DNA from: Flavonifractor sp. An82
GTDB lineage: Bacteria > Bacillota > Clostridia > Oscillospirales > Oscillospiraceae
NCBI RefSeq assembly: GCF_002159265.1
Contig: NZ_NFHG01000007.1
Span: 81,089 to 145,088, forward strand
Reading direction: 5' to 3'
Length of the DNA: 64,000 bases
In this document: piece by piece, positions 1 to 9,050 of the stretch
How the letters are laid out: the number at the start of each line of letters is the position of its first letter
Numbering within the stretch: the stretch's first letter is position 1
The notes under the pieces: generated by a model
Seen by the model: only the letters and a program-made list of their open reading frames with translations
Told to the model about the DNA's origin: nothing
Database searches by the model: none
Position numbers and translations under genes: made by a program

Positions 1-523
1 AGTTGGGGCACATCCAGCCGTAATACTCCCGCTCCGGGCGGCCGTACTTGGACAGCAGGCCCATCAGCGCCCCGCCGTGGGATACCACACCCACCCGCAC
101 AAAGCCGTGGGCGGCGGCATCCTTCGCCAGCTTCCCGAGACCCATGGACACCCGGTCCACCACCTGCTGGGCGGTCTCCCCTACCGGCATGGCGGCAAAG
201 TTCAGCCGGTCGCCCTGGCCGATCCAGGCCTGATACAGGGGGTCGTCCTTCAGCTCTTCGTGGTTTTTCCCCTCAAAGGGGCCGAAGTCGCTCTCCCGCA
301 GTTCTTCGATGACCGTCATCTCCACCCCCGGCCAGAGAAGCTCCGCCGTCTGGCGGCACCGCATCAGGGGGGAGCGGTAGATATGCTCCACCGCCGGCAG
401 GGTGGGGCTTACTTTGCGGGCCAGCTCCTCCCCCTGAGGGGCCAGAGGCACGTCCAGGGTGCCCACAAAGCGCTTCTCCAGGTTGCCCTGGGTGGTTCCG
501 TGCCGGATGAGGATCAGTTCCAT
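1..523 (-). CDS. cobC: Histidine phosphatase family protein, probable alpha-ribazole phosphatase (3' end outside window)
   Basis: The reading frame starts at the ATG at 523 and is still open at the window edge, so only about 174 residues are visible. The protein begins with the phosphohistidine signature RHG (residues 7-9) and later shows SHGGAL, the second catalytic histidine region of histidine phosphatases. In the cobalamin pathway CobC removes the phosphate from alpha-ribazole phosphate or adenosylcobalamin phosphate. Its start lies inside the 3' end of the upstream cobU-like gene (10-nt overlap), so it is the distal gene seen of the cobalamin operon. The family also contains general phosphatases; the CobC assignment rests on the operon. 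Confidence 0.85.
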   Translation of the reverse strand, partial: MELILIRHGTTQGNLEKRFVGTLDVPLAPQGEELARKVSPTLPAVEHIYRSPLMRCRQTAELLWPGVEMTVIEELRESDFGPFEGKNHEELKDDPLYQAWIGQGDRLNFAAMPVGETAQQVVDRVSMGLGKLAKDAAAHGFVRVGVVSHGGALMGLLSKYGRPEREYYGWMCPN

Positions 524-870
524 GGTTTGTCTCCTTTCAGGGTCATGGGCAGGCCGCAGAAGATGCGCTCCACCCGCTCCGCCCGACGGGCCAGGCGGCA
601 GCACAGCCGCCCCACATCCTCCCGCCAGGCCCGCTGGTCCCGGTCCACCGGCACCACGCCGCACCCCACCTCATCGCAGATGAGGATGATATCCGGGTTG
701 GCGGTCAGCAGTTCCTCCTCGTCCAGGTCCGGCCACTGCTCCAGCCCGTCAAAGACCGGTTTGGTTTTGGCCTCCTCCGGGGTATGGGCCACCTGGTCGG
801 GGGTATATCCGGTTTTATGCAGCACGTAGTCCAGCTTGCCCTGGCCCGCGCCGCCGATGATCAGAATCAT
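514..870 (-). CDS. Short CobU-like P-loop protein (118 aa)
   Basis: The protein opens with a P-loop (GGAGQGK) and ends with a segment resembling the CobU C-terminus (DEVGCGVVP, then GLPMTLKG). CobU has adenosylcobinamide kinase and guanylyltransferase activity and is normally about 180 aa; this copy is 118 aa and lacks the central His-containing segment that binds the guanylyl group. A full-length CobU lies two genes upstream, so this is a second, shortened paralog. Its ATG overlaps the cobS stop as ATGA (867-870), so it is translationally coupled. It may keep only kinase-like or binding function; the exact role is unknown. Confidence 0.75.
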   Translation of the reverse strand: MILIIGGAGQGKLDYVLHKTGYTPDQVAHTPEEAKTKPVFDGLEQWPDLDEEELLTANPDIILICDEVGCGVVPVDRDQRAWREDVGRLCCRLARRAERVERIFCGLPMTLKGDKPWN

Positions 871-1634
871 ACCAACACCTCAATTTTCTGGACCACCGCC
901 ACCATCAGCACCATGGCCAGCTCGCAGGTCTGGAGGAAGAAGCCGGCCAGATCGCCGGTGACGCCCCCAAACTGCCGGGCGCTCATGAGCCGGTAGTAGA
1001 GGCAGGCCAGTCCCGCCCCCAGCAGGGCGGCCCCGCCGGTCCACAGGTCCAGCCACAGCAGGGCGGCGGCGCAGACCACCACCCAGATCACCAAAATGCC
1101 CCGGGCCCGCACGGTGTCCATAGGCTCCGTAAAGGTAGCCAGCAGGCCGGTGCCCCGGGCGTTGGGCAGAGTGACGGCAAAGAGGCCGGACAGGCTGCGG
1201 GAGAGCACCGGCCCTAAAGCCAGCACCAGGGCGGCCCGGCCCACTGCCGCCACCTCACTCCAGCAGGCGAAGAACACCAGCAGGTAGAGCCCGCAGCAGA
1301 TGATGGCGAAGGCTCCGGTGTGGGAGTCCTTCAAAATCTCCAGCTTGCGCTCCCTGGTCTGGTGGGAGGACAGAGCGTCGCAGGTATCGCAGAAGCCGTC
1401 CAGGTGGATGCCGCCGCTGAGGGCGATGGGGATGAGCAGGGCGAAGGCTGCAAAGAAGAGGGGGCCGAAGCCCAGGTACCGTACCAGGGCCATCCAGCCG
1501 TACAGCACCGCCCCGATGACCACTCCTACCATGGGGAAAAAGCACAGGGCCCAGGACAGGGCCTTCTTTTCCCAGTCCACCCGGGGCATGGGCACCTTGG
1601 AGTACATGGCAAAGGCAATGATAAGACTTTTCAC
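867..1634 (-). CDS. cobS: Adenosylcobinamide-GDP ribazoletransferase
   Basis: CobS is the membrane enzyme that joins adenosylcobinamide-GDP to alpha-ribazole (or its phosphate), the last assembly step of cobalamin. The 255-aa product is strongly hydrophobic with several membrane segments and shows family motifs GGIHLDGFCDTCDAL and LKDSHTGAF. The start is the GTG at 1634, because GTGA (1631-1634) overlaps the stop of the upstream cobU exactly as the other junctions of this operon do; longer forms would run through cobU. The length fits the family (about 250 aa). Confidence 0.93.
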   Translation of the reverse strand: MKSLIIAFAMYSKVPMPRVDWEKKALSWALCFFPMVGVVIGAVLYGWMALVRYLGFGPLFFAAFALLIPIALSGGIHLDGFCDTCDALSSHQTRERKLEILKDSHTGAFAIICCGLYLLVFFACWSEVAAVGRAALVLALGPVLSRSLSGLFAVTLPNARGTGLLATFTEPMDTVRARGILVIWVVVCAAALLWLDLWTGGAALLGAGLACLYYRLMSARQFGGVTGDLAGFFLQTCELAMVLMVAVVQKIEVLV

Positions 1635-2152
1635 ACACGCTCTCCTTTCCACGCCACCGGGATACCGCACACCACTTCGTAGACCTGGTCCGCCAGGGCG
1701 GCCGTCCGGCGGTTCAGTTCCCCCAGCACCGACAGGTAGTCCAGAGTAACTCTGTCGTAGTCCATACCGTCGGAGAAGAGCTCGTTGGTGACCACCACCA
1801 GCAGCTCCGCCCGGTCCGCCGCCCGGCGGATGCCGGAGAGCACCCGGTCCAGGGTGCCATCCGTTCCGTCGGGGGAAAAATACTCGTTGGCGCACAGGTT
1901 GGACAGATCCTCCAGCAGCACGGTGCAGCCGGGAGGCAGAGGGGCGTCTGCCAGACCGGTGGGACACTCCACCGTCTCAAAACCCTTGCCGGAGCGCATC
2001 TGCCGGTGGCGCTCCACCCGGCGGACGCTCTCGTCGTCCCACACCTGCATGGTGGCCAGATAGATCCGTCTTTCCAGACCGGAGGAGGTCACCAGAGATT
2101 CGGCAAACTCCGACTTCCCGCTGGCCGAGCCGCCGGAAACCAGGATCAACAT
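1631..2152 (-). CDS. cobU: Bifunctional adenosylcobinamide kinase / guanylyltransferase
   Basis: This 173-aa protein has the CobU P-loop GGSASGKS near its N-terminus, the conserved ERHRQMR histidine region, LEDLSNLCAN and the C-terminal VCGIPVAWKG. CobU phosphorylates adenosylcobinamide and then transfers GMP from GTP to give adenosylcobinamide-GDP, the substrate of CobS encoded next. The ATG at 2152 is chosen because GGGAGG lies seven bases before it; an in-frame extension of 12 residues has no such site. The gap to cobT carries a REP-like hairpin. Confidence 0.93.
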   Translation of the reverse strand: MLILVSGGSASGKSEFAESLVTSSGLERRIYLATMQVWDDESVRRVERHRQMRSGKGFETVECPTGLADAPLPPGCTVLLEDLSNLCANEYFSPDGTDGTLDRVLSGIRRAADRAELLVVVTNELFSDGMDYDRVTLDYLSVLGELNRRTAALADQVYEVVCGIPVAWKGERV

Positions 2153-2168
2153 GGTGATTCCTCCCTTC

Positions 2169-2200
2169 AAACGGGCGGGTATGGGCACCCGCCCCTACAA
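2169..2200. repeat. REP-like palindrome, copy A (cobT-cobU gap)
   Basis: GGGCGGGT (2173-2180) and ACCCGCCC (2187-2194) form an 8-bp perfect stem with a 6-nt loop, followed by CTACAA. The same layout (GGGCG arm, CGCCC arm, then CTAC) occurs at 9056-9081, the other loose junction in this operon. This looks like a short dispersed palindromic repeat rather than a terminator because no T-run follows. Confidence 0.6.
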
Positions 2201-2203
2201 ATC

Positions 2204-3262
2204 TCAGCTAAGAGGCTGGTATGCCTCAATGTCCGCGGCCTCAAAGGTGGTCATCTCCCGATAAACCGCCAGGCCCATATCCAGCAGAGGCATCACAGCC
2301 ACCGCACCGGTGCCCTCGCCCAGCCGCATACCGGCGTAGAGGAAGGGCTCCAGGCCCAGCTCCGCCAGCACCAGCTTGCTGGCCGGCTCGTCGGAGGCAT
2401 GGGAGCCCAGCATGTAGTCCTTACAGTTGGGGCAGATGCGGGCGGCGATGAGGGCGGCCACCGAGGAGATGAACCCGTCTACCAGCACCGGCACATGGCA
2501 CAGGGCGCCCCCCAGGAATACGCCAGCCAGGCCCGCCAGATCCAGGCCGCCCACCTTGTGGAGCACATCCATGGGATCGCTGGGGTCGGGCTGGTTAATT
2601 GCGATACCCCGCTCGATGGCGTGGATCTTGCGCTGTAAACCCTCGCTGGACAGGCCGGCGCCCCGGCCGGTCATGACCTCGGGCTCCTTGCCCAGCAGCA
2701 CGGCGGCCACGGCGGAGGAGGTGGTGGTGTTGCCGATGCCCATCTCGCCAGTACCCAGCAGCTTGACGCCTTTGGCGCACAGGTCCCGGGCTACCTCCAC
2801 ACCGGTGAGCACCGCCCGCTCGGCCTCCTCCCGGGTCATAGCGGGACCCTGGGACAGGTTGGCAGTGCCCCGGCGGATGTTCTTCTGCAAAATCCGCTCC
2901 CCATGGAGGGGGGTGGCCACGCCGATGTCCACCGGCACGATCTCCACCCCGGCAGCCCGGCCCATGGCGCACACACTGGTGTCACCGGTGGACATGTTCT
3001 CCGCCACAATGGCGGTGACCTCCTGACCGGTCTGGGTGACCCCGTCGGCCACCACGCCGTTGTCGGCGCACATCACCACCACCGCCCGCTTGGAGATATC
3101 CACGTTGGGGGTGCCGGTGATGGCCGCCATGCGGATCACCGCGCTCTCCAGAGCGCCCAAACTGCCCAGGGGCTTGGCGATGGAGTCCCAGCGGGCCTTG
3201 GCCGCTGCCGCCGCGTTCTGATCGGCGGGGGTGATGGAACGGACCACTTCTTCCAGTGTCAT
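2204..3262 (-). CDS. cobT: Nicotinate-nucleotide--dimethylbenzimidazole phosphoribosyltransferase
   Basis: CobT transfers phosphoribose from nicotinate mononucleotide to the lower-ligand base, giving alpha-ribazole phosphate. The 352-aa product has the usual family length and conserved blocks: KPLGSLG near the N-terminus, CADNGVV, GTGEMGIGNTTTSSA, and the C-terminal GEGTGA that holds the catalytic glutamate. Its ATG overlaps the upstream cbiA stop (ATGA, 3259-3262). The 51-nt gap to cobU holds a palindromic repeat. Confidence 0.96.
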   Translation of the reverse strand: MTLEEVVRSITPADQNAAAAAKARWDSIAKPLGSLGALESAVIRMAAITGTPNVDISKRAVVVMCADNGVVADGVTQTGQEVTAIVAENMSTGDTSVCAMGRAAGVEIVPVDIGVATPLHGERILQKNIRRGTANLSQGPAMTREEAERAVLTGVEVARDLCAKGVKLLGTGEMGIGNTTTSSAVAAVLLGKEPEVMTGRGAGLSSEGLQRKIHAIERGIAINQPDPSDPMDVLHKVGGLDLAGLAGVFLGGALCHVPVLVDGFISSVAALIAARICPNCKDYMLGSHASDEPASKLVLAELGLEPFLYAGMRLGEGTGAVAVMPLLDMGLAVYREMTTFEAADIEAYQPLS

Positions 3263-4629
3263 AGCGATGCCTCCTGTTGATAGCGGCGGGCCGCCGCCAC
3301 GAAATTGCGGGCCATATGGGGCTGGGCCCAGAAATGAAAATGGGGAAATCCGGCGTACAGGGCGGGGGTGTGGATCCCGCAGTCCCAGCCCCGGTCACTC
3401 AAAGGCTTCTGGGCCCGGAAGCTGTCGCCGGGGTGCTGGCTGTCCCAGTAGTGGAACTCATGGGCGGGCAGCTGATCCCCCGCCTGACACAGCAGACCGT
3501 CGACCCGGGCGGTAAGGGTCACATAGCCGAACCGGCCCAGCTTGCCGGTATTCCAGGCCCTGCCGGGGATCACACCCACCATGGGCCAGTCTCTTCCGTC
3601 TGTATCCTCCAGCATCTCATGGAGGTAAAGGAAACCGCCGCACTCGGCCACGGTGGGCAGGCCGCCCGCCATCGCATCCCGGATGGCGGACAACATGGCG
3701 GTGTTTTGACTCAGCTGCTCCGCCAGCAGCTCCGGGTAGCCCCCTCCCAGGTAGAGGCCGCAGGTGCCTTCCGGCAGGCGTTCATCCTCCAGGGGAGAGA
3801 ACTCCACCAGCTTTGCCCCCAGCCGCTCCAGCAGCTCCAGGCCGTCGGCGTAATAGAAGCAGAAGGCCTTGTCCCGGGCCACGGCGATGACCGGCTCCCC
3901 CTCCACCGGCTCCGGCAGCTCCGGAGGTCCGGCATTCAGGTGGGGGGCGGAGGCCGCCAGGGCCAGCAAACCGTCCAGATCCACGGTTTTCTCCGCCTGA
4001 GCGGCCAGCTTATGGAGCTTCTCCTTCAGGCCCGCCACCTCGTCGGCGGTGACCAGACCCAGGTGGCGGCTCTCCAGGGCGCAGTCGGGCAGGCTAGGCA
4101 AAAAGCCGTATACGGTGACGCCGGCCTCAGCTTCAATGCACTCCTTCAGCCGGGGGTAGAGCATGGGAGACACCCGGTTGAGGATCACGCCCTTGATCTG
4201 GCTGTCCTCCCGGAACTGCTTCATGCCGCTCACCACAGCGGACATGGTGAGGGCGCTGCCCCGGGCGTCCACCACCAGCACCGCCGGGGTGGAGGTGGCT
4301 TTGGCCAGGTGGTAGGCGCTGGCCTCATGACTCATGGCGATGCCGTCATAGTAGCCCATGACTCCCTCAATGAGGGCCAGCCCTGCCCCGGCGCTGTTCT
4401 GCTCCAGCAGGGACCGGGTGCGGTCCTCCCCCAGGAAGAACAGGTCCAGGTTGCGGCTTTTGGCCCCGATGACCTTGCTGTGGAACATGGGGTCGATGTA
4501 GTCGGGGCCGCACTTGAAGGCCACGGGATTGATCTTTCGGTCCATCAGGGCCTGCAAGAGGGCGCAGGTCACGGTGGTCTTGCCCCCTCCGCTGGCGGGG
4601 GCGCACAGCAGCAGCCGGGGGGCGCTCAT
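3259..4629 (-). CDS. cbiA: Cobyrinate a,c-diamide synthase
   Basis: CbiA amidates the a and c side chains of cobyrinate using glutamine and ATP. The 456-aa protein begins with an ATP-binding loop (ASGGGKTT) and KCGPDYIDPMFH, and ends with a class I glutamine amidotransferase domain carrying the nucleophile cysteine in ECGGFLYL and the histidine in HEFHYW. The ATG at 4629 is preceded by GGGAGGG and overlaps the cbiET stop as ATGA; an upstream in-frame start would add nine residues. Length is typical for the family. Confidence 0.95.
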   Translation of the reverse strand: MSAPRLLLCAPASGGGKTTVTCALLQALMDRKINPVAFKCGPDYIDPMFHSKVIGAKSRNLDLFFLGEDRTRSLLEQNSAGAGLALIEGVMGYYDGIAMSHEASAYHLAKATSTPAVLVVDARGSALTMSAVVSGMKQFREDSQIKGVILNRVSPMLYPRLKECIEAEAGVTVYGFLPSLPDCALESRHLGLVTADEVAGLKEKLHKLAAQAEKTVDLDGLLALAASAPHLNAGPPELPEPVEGEPVIAVARDKAFCFYYADGLELLERLGAKLVEFSPLEDERLPEGTCGLYLGGGYPELLAEQLSQNTAMLSAIRDAMAGGLPTVAECGGFLYLHEMLEDTDGRDWPMVGVIPGRAWNTGKLGRFGYVTLTARVDGLLCQAGDQLPAHEFHYWDSQHPGDSFRAQKPLSDRGWDCGIHTPALYAGFPHFHFWAQPHMARNFVAAARRYQQEASL

Positions 4630-5819
4630 GGCCGACCCTCCCCGGAGAAGATCCACACCGGATTCTGGGCGTCCATGAGGTGATACCGGCCCGCCTGTCG
4701 GGTGCGGGTGGCGGCCACCTGCACCATGTCGGCCCCCTCCAGAGGGGCGAAGAGCCGGGCGGCCTCAGCCACCGTCTCCAGGGTGACGGCGGTACACACC
4801 ACCCGGGCGGCGGGATTTTTCCGGAAGATGATGTTCAAAATTTCCTCCAGCTCGCCGGAGGTGCCCCCCAGAAAAACCCGGTCGGGGGCGGGCAGGTCCT
4901 CCAGGGCCGCCGGGGCGGTGCCGGGCACCACCACCAGATTGTTGGTGTGGAACCGGGCCTTGTTCTCCGCCAGCAGGGCCAGGGCCTCCTCCTTCTTCTC
5001 CACGGCGTACACCTGCCCGGCGGGACAGGTCAGAGCGCACTCCACCGACACCGAGCCGGTACCGGCCCCCACGTCCCACACCACGTGGTGCTCCTCCAGC
5101 CGCAGCTTGGAGATGGCGAGGGTACGCACCTCCTCCTTGGTCATGGGCACGTCCCCCCGAAGGAAGGCCCCGTCGGGCAGGCCGGGGGAGTTGAAGGGCC
5201 GCACCACCGGGTCGGGGTTCTCGGCCAGCACCACCGACAGGTCGGCAAAGGACTGCTCTGCCAGTTCCGCCGCCGTGCCGGTGACCACCCGCTCGTCGGG
5301 GTAGCTCAGCCGCTCCCCCACCGAGATGGTGACGCCCCCCAGACCCCGCCGGGTCAGCTCCTTGCAGATGTCCTCCGCCTTGGTGGCTCCGCCGGTGAGG
5401 GCGAAGGTGCGGCTATTGCGCTGGATCTCTCCCACCACGTTGTGGCTGCGGCCGTGGGCGCTGACAATCTTCACATCCTGCCAGCTGGTGTGCAGCTTGG
5501 CACAGAAGTAGCTGAGAGAGGAGATGCCAGGGATGGTAATGACCTGATGGTTCCCCAGCAGGGTCCACAGTTTTTTGGCTCCGCTGTAGAAGCCGGTGTC
5601 CCCGGACAGGATGACCCCGATTGGGCCCTCCTGCTTCTTTTCGATGTATTCGGCGATATCGCTCCCGGTGATGAGGGGGACGCAGGTGTGGCTTTCCCGG
5701 AAGGGCTCCAGCAGCCGGGGAGCCCCCACCAGGGTGGAGCACTCCTTGACGGCCTCCAGCGCCCACACCGTCATGGTCTCCGGGGCCCCCATGCCCATGC
5801 CGATGAGATAGACTTTCAT
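4626..5819 (-). CDS. cbiET: Fused cobalt-precorrin-7 C5 / cobalt-precorrin-6B C15-methyltransferase-decarboxylase
   Basis: Two enzymes are joined in one 397-aa chain. Residues 1 to about 200 are a tetrapyrrole methylase (CbiE) with GMGMG at the start and LSGDTGFYSGA; from about residue 225 follows CbiT, a class I SAM methyltransferase with VWDVGAGTGSVSVE and LGGTSGELE. Together they methylate C5 and C15 and decarboxylate the acetate side chain. Such CbiE-CbiT fusions (CobL type) are known. The gene is coupled at both ends by ATGA overlaps. Confidence 0.95.
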   Translation of the reverse strand: MKVYLIGMGMGAPETMTVWALEAVKECSTLVGAPRLLEPFRESHTCVPLITGSDIAEYIEKKQEGPIGVILSGDTGFYSGAKKLWTLLGNHQVITIPGISSLSYFCAKLHTSWQDVKIVSAHGRSHNVVGEIQRNSRTFALTGGATKAEDICKELTRRGLGGVTISVGERLSYPDERVVTGTAAELAEQSFADLSVVLAENPDPVVRPFNSPGLPDGAFLRGDVPMTKEEVRTLAISKLRLEEHHVVWDVGAGTGSVSVECALTCPAGQVYAVEKKEEALALLAENKARFHTNNLVVVPGTAPAALEDLPAPDRVFLGGTSGELEEILNIIFRKNPAARVVCTAVTLETVAEAARLFAPLEGADMVQVAATRTRQAGRYHLMDAQNPVWIFSGEGRP

Positions 5820-6556
5820 GCTTCTCCCTCCCGCAGCTGCGCTTTACATTCCTCCAGAGTCAGGCCGTCCTCGGCCTGGGGCCGCTCCACCACCAGCAGC
5901 GCGCACCCCGCCTCACGGGCGGCCTCCGCCTTCTCCCGGAATCCGCCGTAGCCCCCGGTGTCCTTGGTCACCAGAGTCTTGATGTGATATTGCTTGAGCA
6001 GGGCCACATTCAGCTCCCTGGAGAAGGGACCCTGCATGCAGATAATGTTTTTGGGCGGAAAGCCCAGCTTCAGGCAGCGATCCAGGGATTCCGCCATGGG
6101 CAGCACCCGGGGACAGCACCGCTCCGCCAGGCCGGGCCGGGCAAAGGCGTCCAGCTCCTTGCTGCCGGTGGTGAGCAGCACGTTGCCCGGCAGCTCCTCC
6201 AGCAGGTCCGCCGCCGCCGCCATGGTTTTTACCCTGCGGCACCCGTCCTCGCTGTCCGACCGGCGCACCAGCCGCAGCAGGGGCAGGCCCACGGCCTCCG
6301 CCGCCGCCCTGATGTTGGCGGTCACCTCCACGGCGTAGGGATGGGTGGCGTCCACCACATGGGTGAAGGGGCGGGAGGCCATCAGCTGTTCCATCGCCTC
6401 CCGGTCCATCCGGCCCACGTGGGCCTCCGCCCCAGGGGGCAGGAGGGTCTCGCCGTATTCGGTGGCTACGCAGACCAGAGCGGGGATGCGGCGCTCCAGC
6501 AGCCACTGGGCCAGCTCTCTCCCCTCCCCGGTGCCGCCGAAGAGCAGGATGTTCAT
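5816..6556 (-). CDS. cbiJ: Cobalt-precorrin-6A reductase
   Basis: CbiJ (CobK) reduces a double bond of precorrin-6A using NAD(P)H. The 246-aa protein starts with the nucleotide-binding FGGTGEGRELA and contains VDATHPYA and TTGSKEL, all hallmarks of this family. The start at 6556 is the first methionine before that motif and lies one base after the stop of cbiH; a longer form would add nine residues without benefit. The stop overlaps cbiET (5816-5819). Confidence 0.94.
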   Translation of the reverse strand: MNILLFGGTGEGRELAQWLLERRIPALVCVATEYGETLLPPGAEAHVGRMDREAMEQLMASRPFTHVVDATHPYAVEVTANIRAAAEAVGLPLLRLVRRSDSEDGCRRVKTMAAAADLLEELPGNVLLTTGSKELDAFARPGLAERCCPRVLPMAESLDRCLKLGFPPKNIICMQGPFSRELNVALLKQYHIKTLVTKDTGGYGGFREKAEAAREAGCALLVVERPQAEDGLTLEECKAQLREGEA

Positions 6557-6557
6557 C

Positions 6558-7292
6558 TTACTCCCCCCGCTGGAGGTAGCCACGGGGGGTGACCATTTTG
6601 CCGCCCAGCACCTTGGTCTGGCTGTTGCCGATAAACACGGTGGTGAACATATCCACCTGGGTGTCCCGCAGCTGGGTCAGGGTGAGGAGCTTGCCCTCCT
6701 CCCCCTCCCGGCCGATGTTGCGGACGGTACCGCACACGGTGTTGGGGTCCTTGTCCCGCAGCAGGATGTCGCAGGCCCGCTGCAAATAGTCGGGCCGGTT
6801 CCGGCTGGAGGGATTGTAGAGGCAGATGACGAAGTCCGCCTGGGCGGCGGCAGTCAACCGCTTCTCGATCTTCTCCCAGGGGGTGAGCAGGTCGGACAGG
6901 GAGATCACCGCAAAGTCGTGGGTCAGGGGGGCGCCCAGCACGGCGGCGCCGCCGCAGGCGGCGGTGATGCCGGGGATCACCTCGATCTCAATGGGGTCAT
7001 ACTCCTGGGCCACCTCGTAGACGAGCCCCGCCATGCCGTACACCCCGGAGTCGCCGGAGCATACCACCGCCACGTCCTTGCCGGTGAGGGCGGCCTCCAC
7101 GGCAGCCCGGCAGCGGTCCACCTCCCGGCGCATGCCGGTGGACAGCACCTCTTTTTCCGGAAAATCCGGGCGTACCAGCTCGATATAGGCGGTATAGCCC
7201 ACAATGAGGTCACACGCTTCCAGGGCGGCACGGGCCCGGCCGGTGAGGTCGACGCCCCCGCCGGGGCCCAGTCCGATCACAGTTACTTTCAT
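6558..7292 (-). CDS. cbiH: Cobalt-precorrin-3B C17-methyltransferase
   Basis: CbiH (CobJ) methylates C17 with SAM during ring contraction. The 244-aa protein has the tetrapyrrole methylase fold signatures GLGPGG at the start, CSGDSGVYGMAG, and CLYNPSSRNRP, the last being characteristic of the C17 enzyme. The ATG at 7292 forms ATGA with the cbiG stop; the longer upstream frame has no sensible start. Confidence 0.95.
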   Translation of the reverse strand: MKVTVIGLGPGGGVDLTGRARAALEACDLIVGYTAYIELVRPDFPEKEVLSTGMRREVDRCRAAVEAALTGKDVAVVCSGDSGVYGMAGLVYEVAQEYDPIEIEVIPGITAACGGAAVLGAPLTHDFAVISLSDLLTPWEKIEKRLTAAAQADFVICLYNPSSRNRPDYLQRACDILLRDKDPNTVCGTVRNIGREGEEGKLLTLTQLRDTQVDMFTTVFIGNSQTKVLGGKMVTPRGYLQRGE

Positions 7293-8278
7293 ACCATATT
7301 CCTTCCCGCCACCGCCACGGTGACGCCGTTTTTTGCTTGTTTGGGCACCAGAATGGTACCACCGGCACAGACTGCCGCCCGCTCGCACACATTGTCCACC
7401 CCGGTGATATGGGCCACAAAGGCGGACCGTGTAAATCTGCCCTTGGCCGCCGCCAGCTCCTCCGCCGTGTATATGGCAAGGGGCAGGTTATGGGCGGCAC
7501 AGAAGGCCAGCAGGCCGGGCTCCTCTTTCTTCAAATCAATGGTGGCCGCCTGGACCACCGCCTGGGGCTCATAGCCGGACAGGGCTTCCTCCACCGCCTC
7601 CCGGATGGTCTCCTCCGGAGTGCCCTTCCGGCAGCCGATGCCCAGGATCAGCCCCCGGGGGGCCAGCCGCAGGGTGCGGGGAAAGGGGCCCTCCCTCCGC
7701 CGGTAGGTGACCCACAACCCCAGCTCCGCCGGGCCACAGGTCAGCCCCCCCGGGCAGGGGTGGCCAAAGTCGCTGACAAAGCCTACCGGCTTCCCCTCCA
7801 GCAGGGCAGCGGAGATCTCCTTGGCCAGCACCCGGTCGGTGATGACCATGTCCCGCTCCCTGGCCCACACATCTACGGCAAAGAGGCCGTTGACGTCGGT
7901 GGCGGTGGACACCGCCGCCTGGCCCCCGGTGAGGGCGGCTATGTTCAGGGCCAGCTCATTGGCGCCCCCCACGTGGCCGGACAGCAGGGGGATGACGAAC
8001 CGCCCCGCCTCGTCCACGCTCACCACGGCGGGGTCGGTAAATTTATCCTTCACATGGGGTGCGATGGCCCGGACGGCGATACCCGCCGCCCCCACAAAGA
8101 TGAGGGCATCCGCTTCTGTCCATGCTTTGGCGGTCCAGCCCTCCAGGCTGCCATAGGCCTCCGCCCCCACCTCAGGGGCGAAGCGGGCGGGCACATGGAG
8201 GGTAGCCTCCAGGGAGTGGGCCAGGGTACGGCCCAGGGCCGCCCCCCGCCGGGTAAAGGCGATGATGGCCGCCGTCAC
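7289..8278 (-). CDS. cbiG: Cobalt-precorrin-5A hydrolase
   Basis: CbiG opens the delta-lactone of cobalt-precorrin-5A and releases acetaldehyde, a step specific to the anaerobic (early cobalt) route. The 329-aa product shows VGAAGIAVRAIAP, PLLSGHVGGAN and, in the C-terminal domain, GIGCRKGT, all typical of CbiG. It overlaps cbiF upstream and cbiH downstream by four bases each. Its presence, with cbiD, marks the pathway as oxygen-independent. Confidence 0.95.
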   Translation of the reverse strand: MTAAIIAFTRRGAALGRTLAHSLEATLHVPARFAPEVGAEAYGSLEGWTAKAWTEADALIFVGAAGIAVRAIAPHVKDKFTDPAVVSVDEAGRFVIPLLSGHVGGANELALNIAALTGGQAAVSTATDVNGLFAVDVWARERDMVITDRVLAKEISAALLEGKPVGFVSDFGHPCPGGLTCGPAELGLWVTYRRREGPFPRTLRLAPRGLILGIGCRKGTPEETIREAVEEALSGYEPQAVVQAATIDLKKEEPGLLAFCAAHNLPLAIYTAEELAAAKGRFTRSAFVAHITGVDNVCERAAVCAGGTILVPKQAKNGVTVAVAGRNMV

Positions 8279-9030
8279 TTGCTGGCCTCCCGGAATTCAT
8301 GGGTAAAGGTGGGGTCGTACAGCTTGGACCGCTGGTAATCGTTCCCCAGAAAATAACCGATGGTAATGAGAGCCGTCTTGGTCACCTTGTTCTCCTTGGC
8401 GGTTTTCGCCAGGGTGGACACGGTGCAGCGGTACACCTTCTCCTCCGGCCAGGTGGCCTTGTACACGATGGCCGCCGGTGTGTCGGGCGCGTAGCCGCCT
8501 GCCATCAGCTCCTCCTCCACCTGCTCCAGCAGACCGGTGGACAGGAAGAGCACCATGGTGCAGCCGTGGGAGGCCATCTTGCGCAGCTGCTCTCCCTCAG
8601 GCACCGGGGTACGGCCCGCCATACGGGTAATGATAACCGACTGTGATACATCAGGCAGAGTATACTCCGCGCAGAGGGCGGCGGCCGCTCCGGAGAAGGA
8701 GGACACGCCGGGGGTCACGTCGTAGGCGATGCCCAGTTTGTCCAGCTCGTCCATCTGCTCCCGGTGGGCGCCATACAGAGAGGGGTCGCCGGTGTGGAGC
8801 CGGACAGTGGTGCCTCCTCTGGCCTCGGTCTCTTTCATCACCTCAATGACCTCTTCCAGGGTCATCTTGGCGCTGTCGTAGACCTGACAGCCTTCCTTTT
8901 TATACTCCAGCAGAGCGGGGTTGACCAGGGAGCCGGCGTAGATGATGACGTCCGCCTCTCCCAGCAGCCTGGCTCCCCGCACGGTGATTAGATCGGCCCC
9001 GCCGGGGCCCGCGCCGATGAAATGTACCAT
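8275..9030 (-). CDS. cbiF: Cobalt-precorrin-4 C11-methyltransferase
   Basis: CbiF adds a methyl group at C11. The 251-aa protein contains GAGPGGADLIT at the N-terminus, YAGSLVN, LHTGDPSLYGA and TPGVSSF, a set specific to the precorrin-4 C11 enzyme within the tetrapyrrole methylase family. The ATG at 9030 is preceded by AGGAG at a good distance. Between it and cbiD sits a REP-like hairpin, so it is not overlap-coupled to cbiD. Confidence 0.95.
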   Translation of the reverse strand: MVHFIGAGPGGADLITVRGARLLGEADVIIYAGSLVNPALLEYKKEGCQVYDSAKMTLEEVIEVMKETEARGGTTVRLHTGDPSLYGAHREQMDELDKLGIAYDVTPGVSSFSGAAAALCAEYTLPDVSQSVIITRMAGRTPVPEGEQLRKMASHGCTMVLFLSTGLLEQVEEELMAGGYAPDTPAAIVYKATWPEEKVYRCTVSTLAKTAKENKVTKTALITIGYFLGNDYQRSKLYDPTFTHEFREASK

Positions 9031-9050
9031 AATCGAAACTCCTATCTGTA

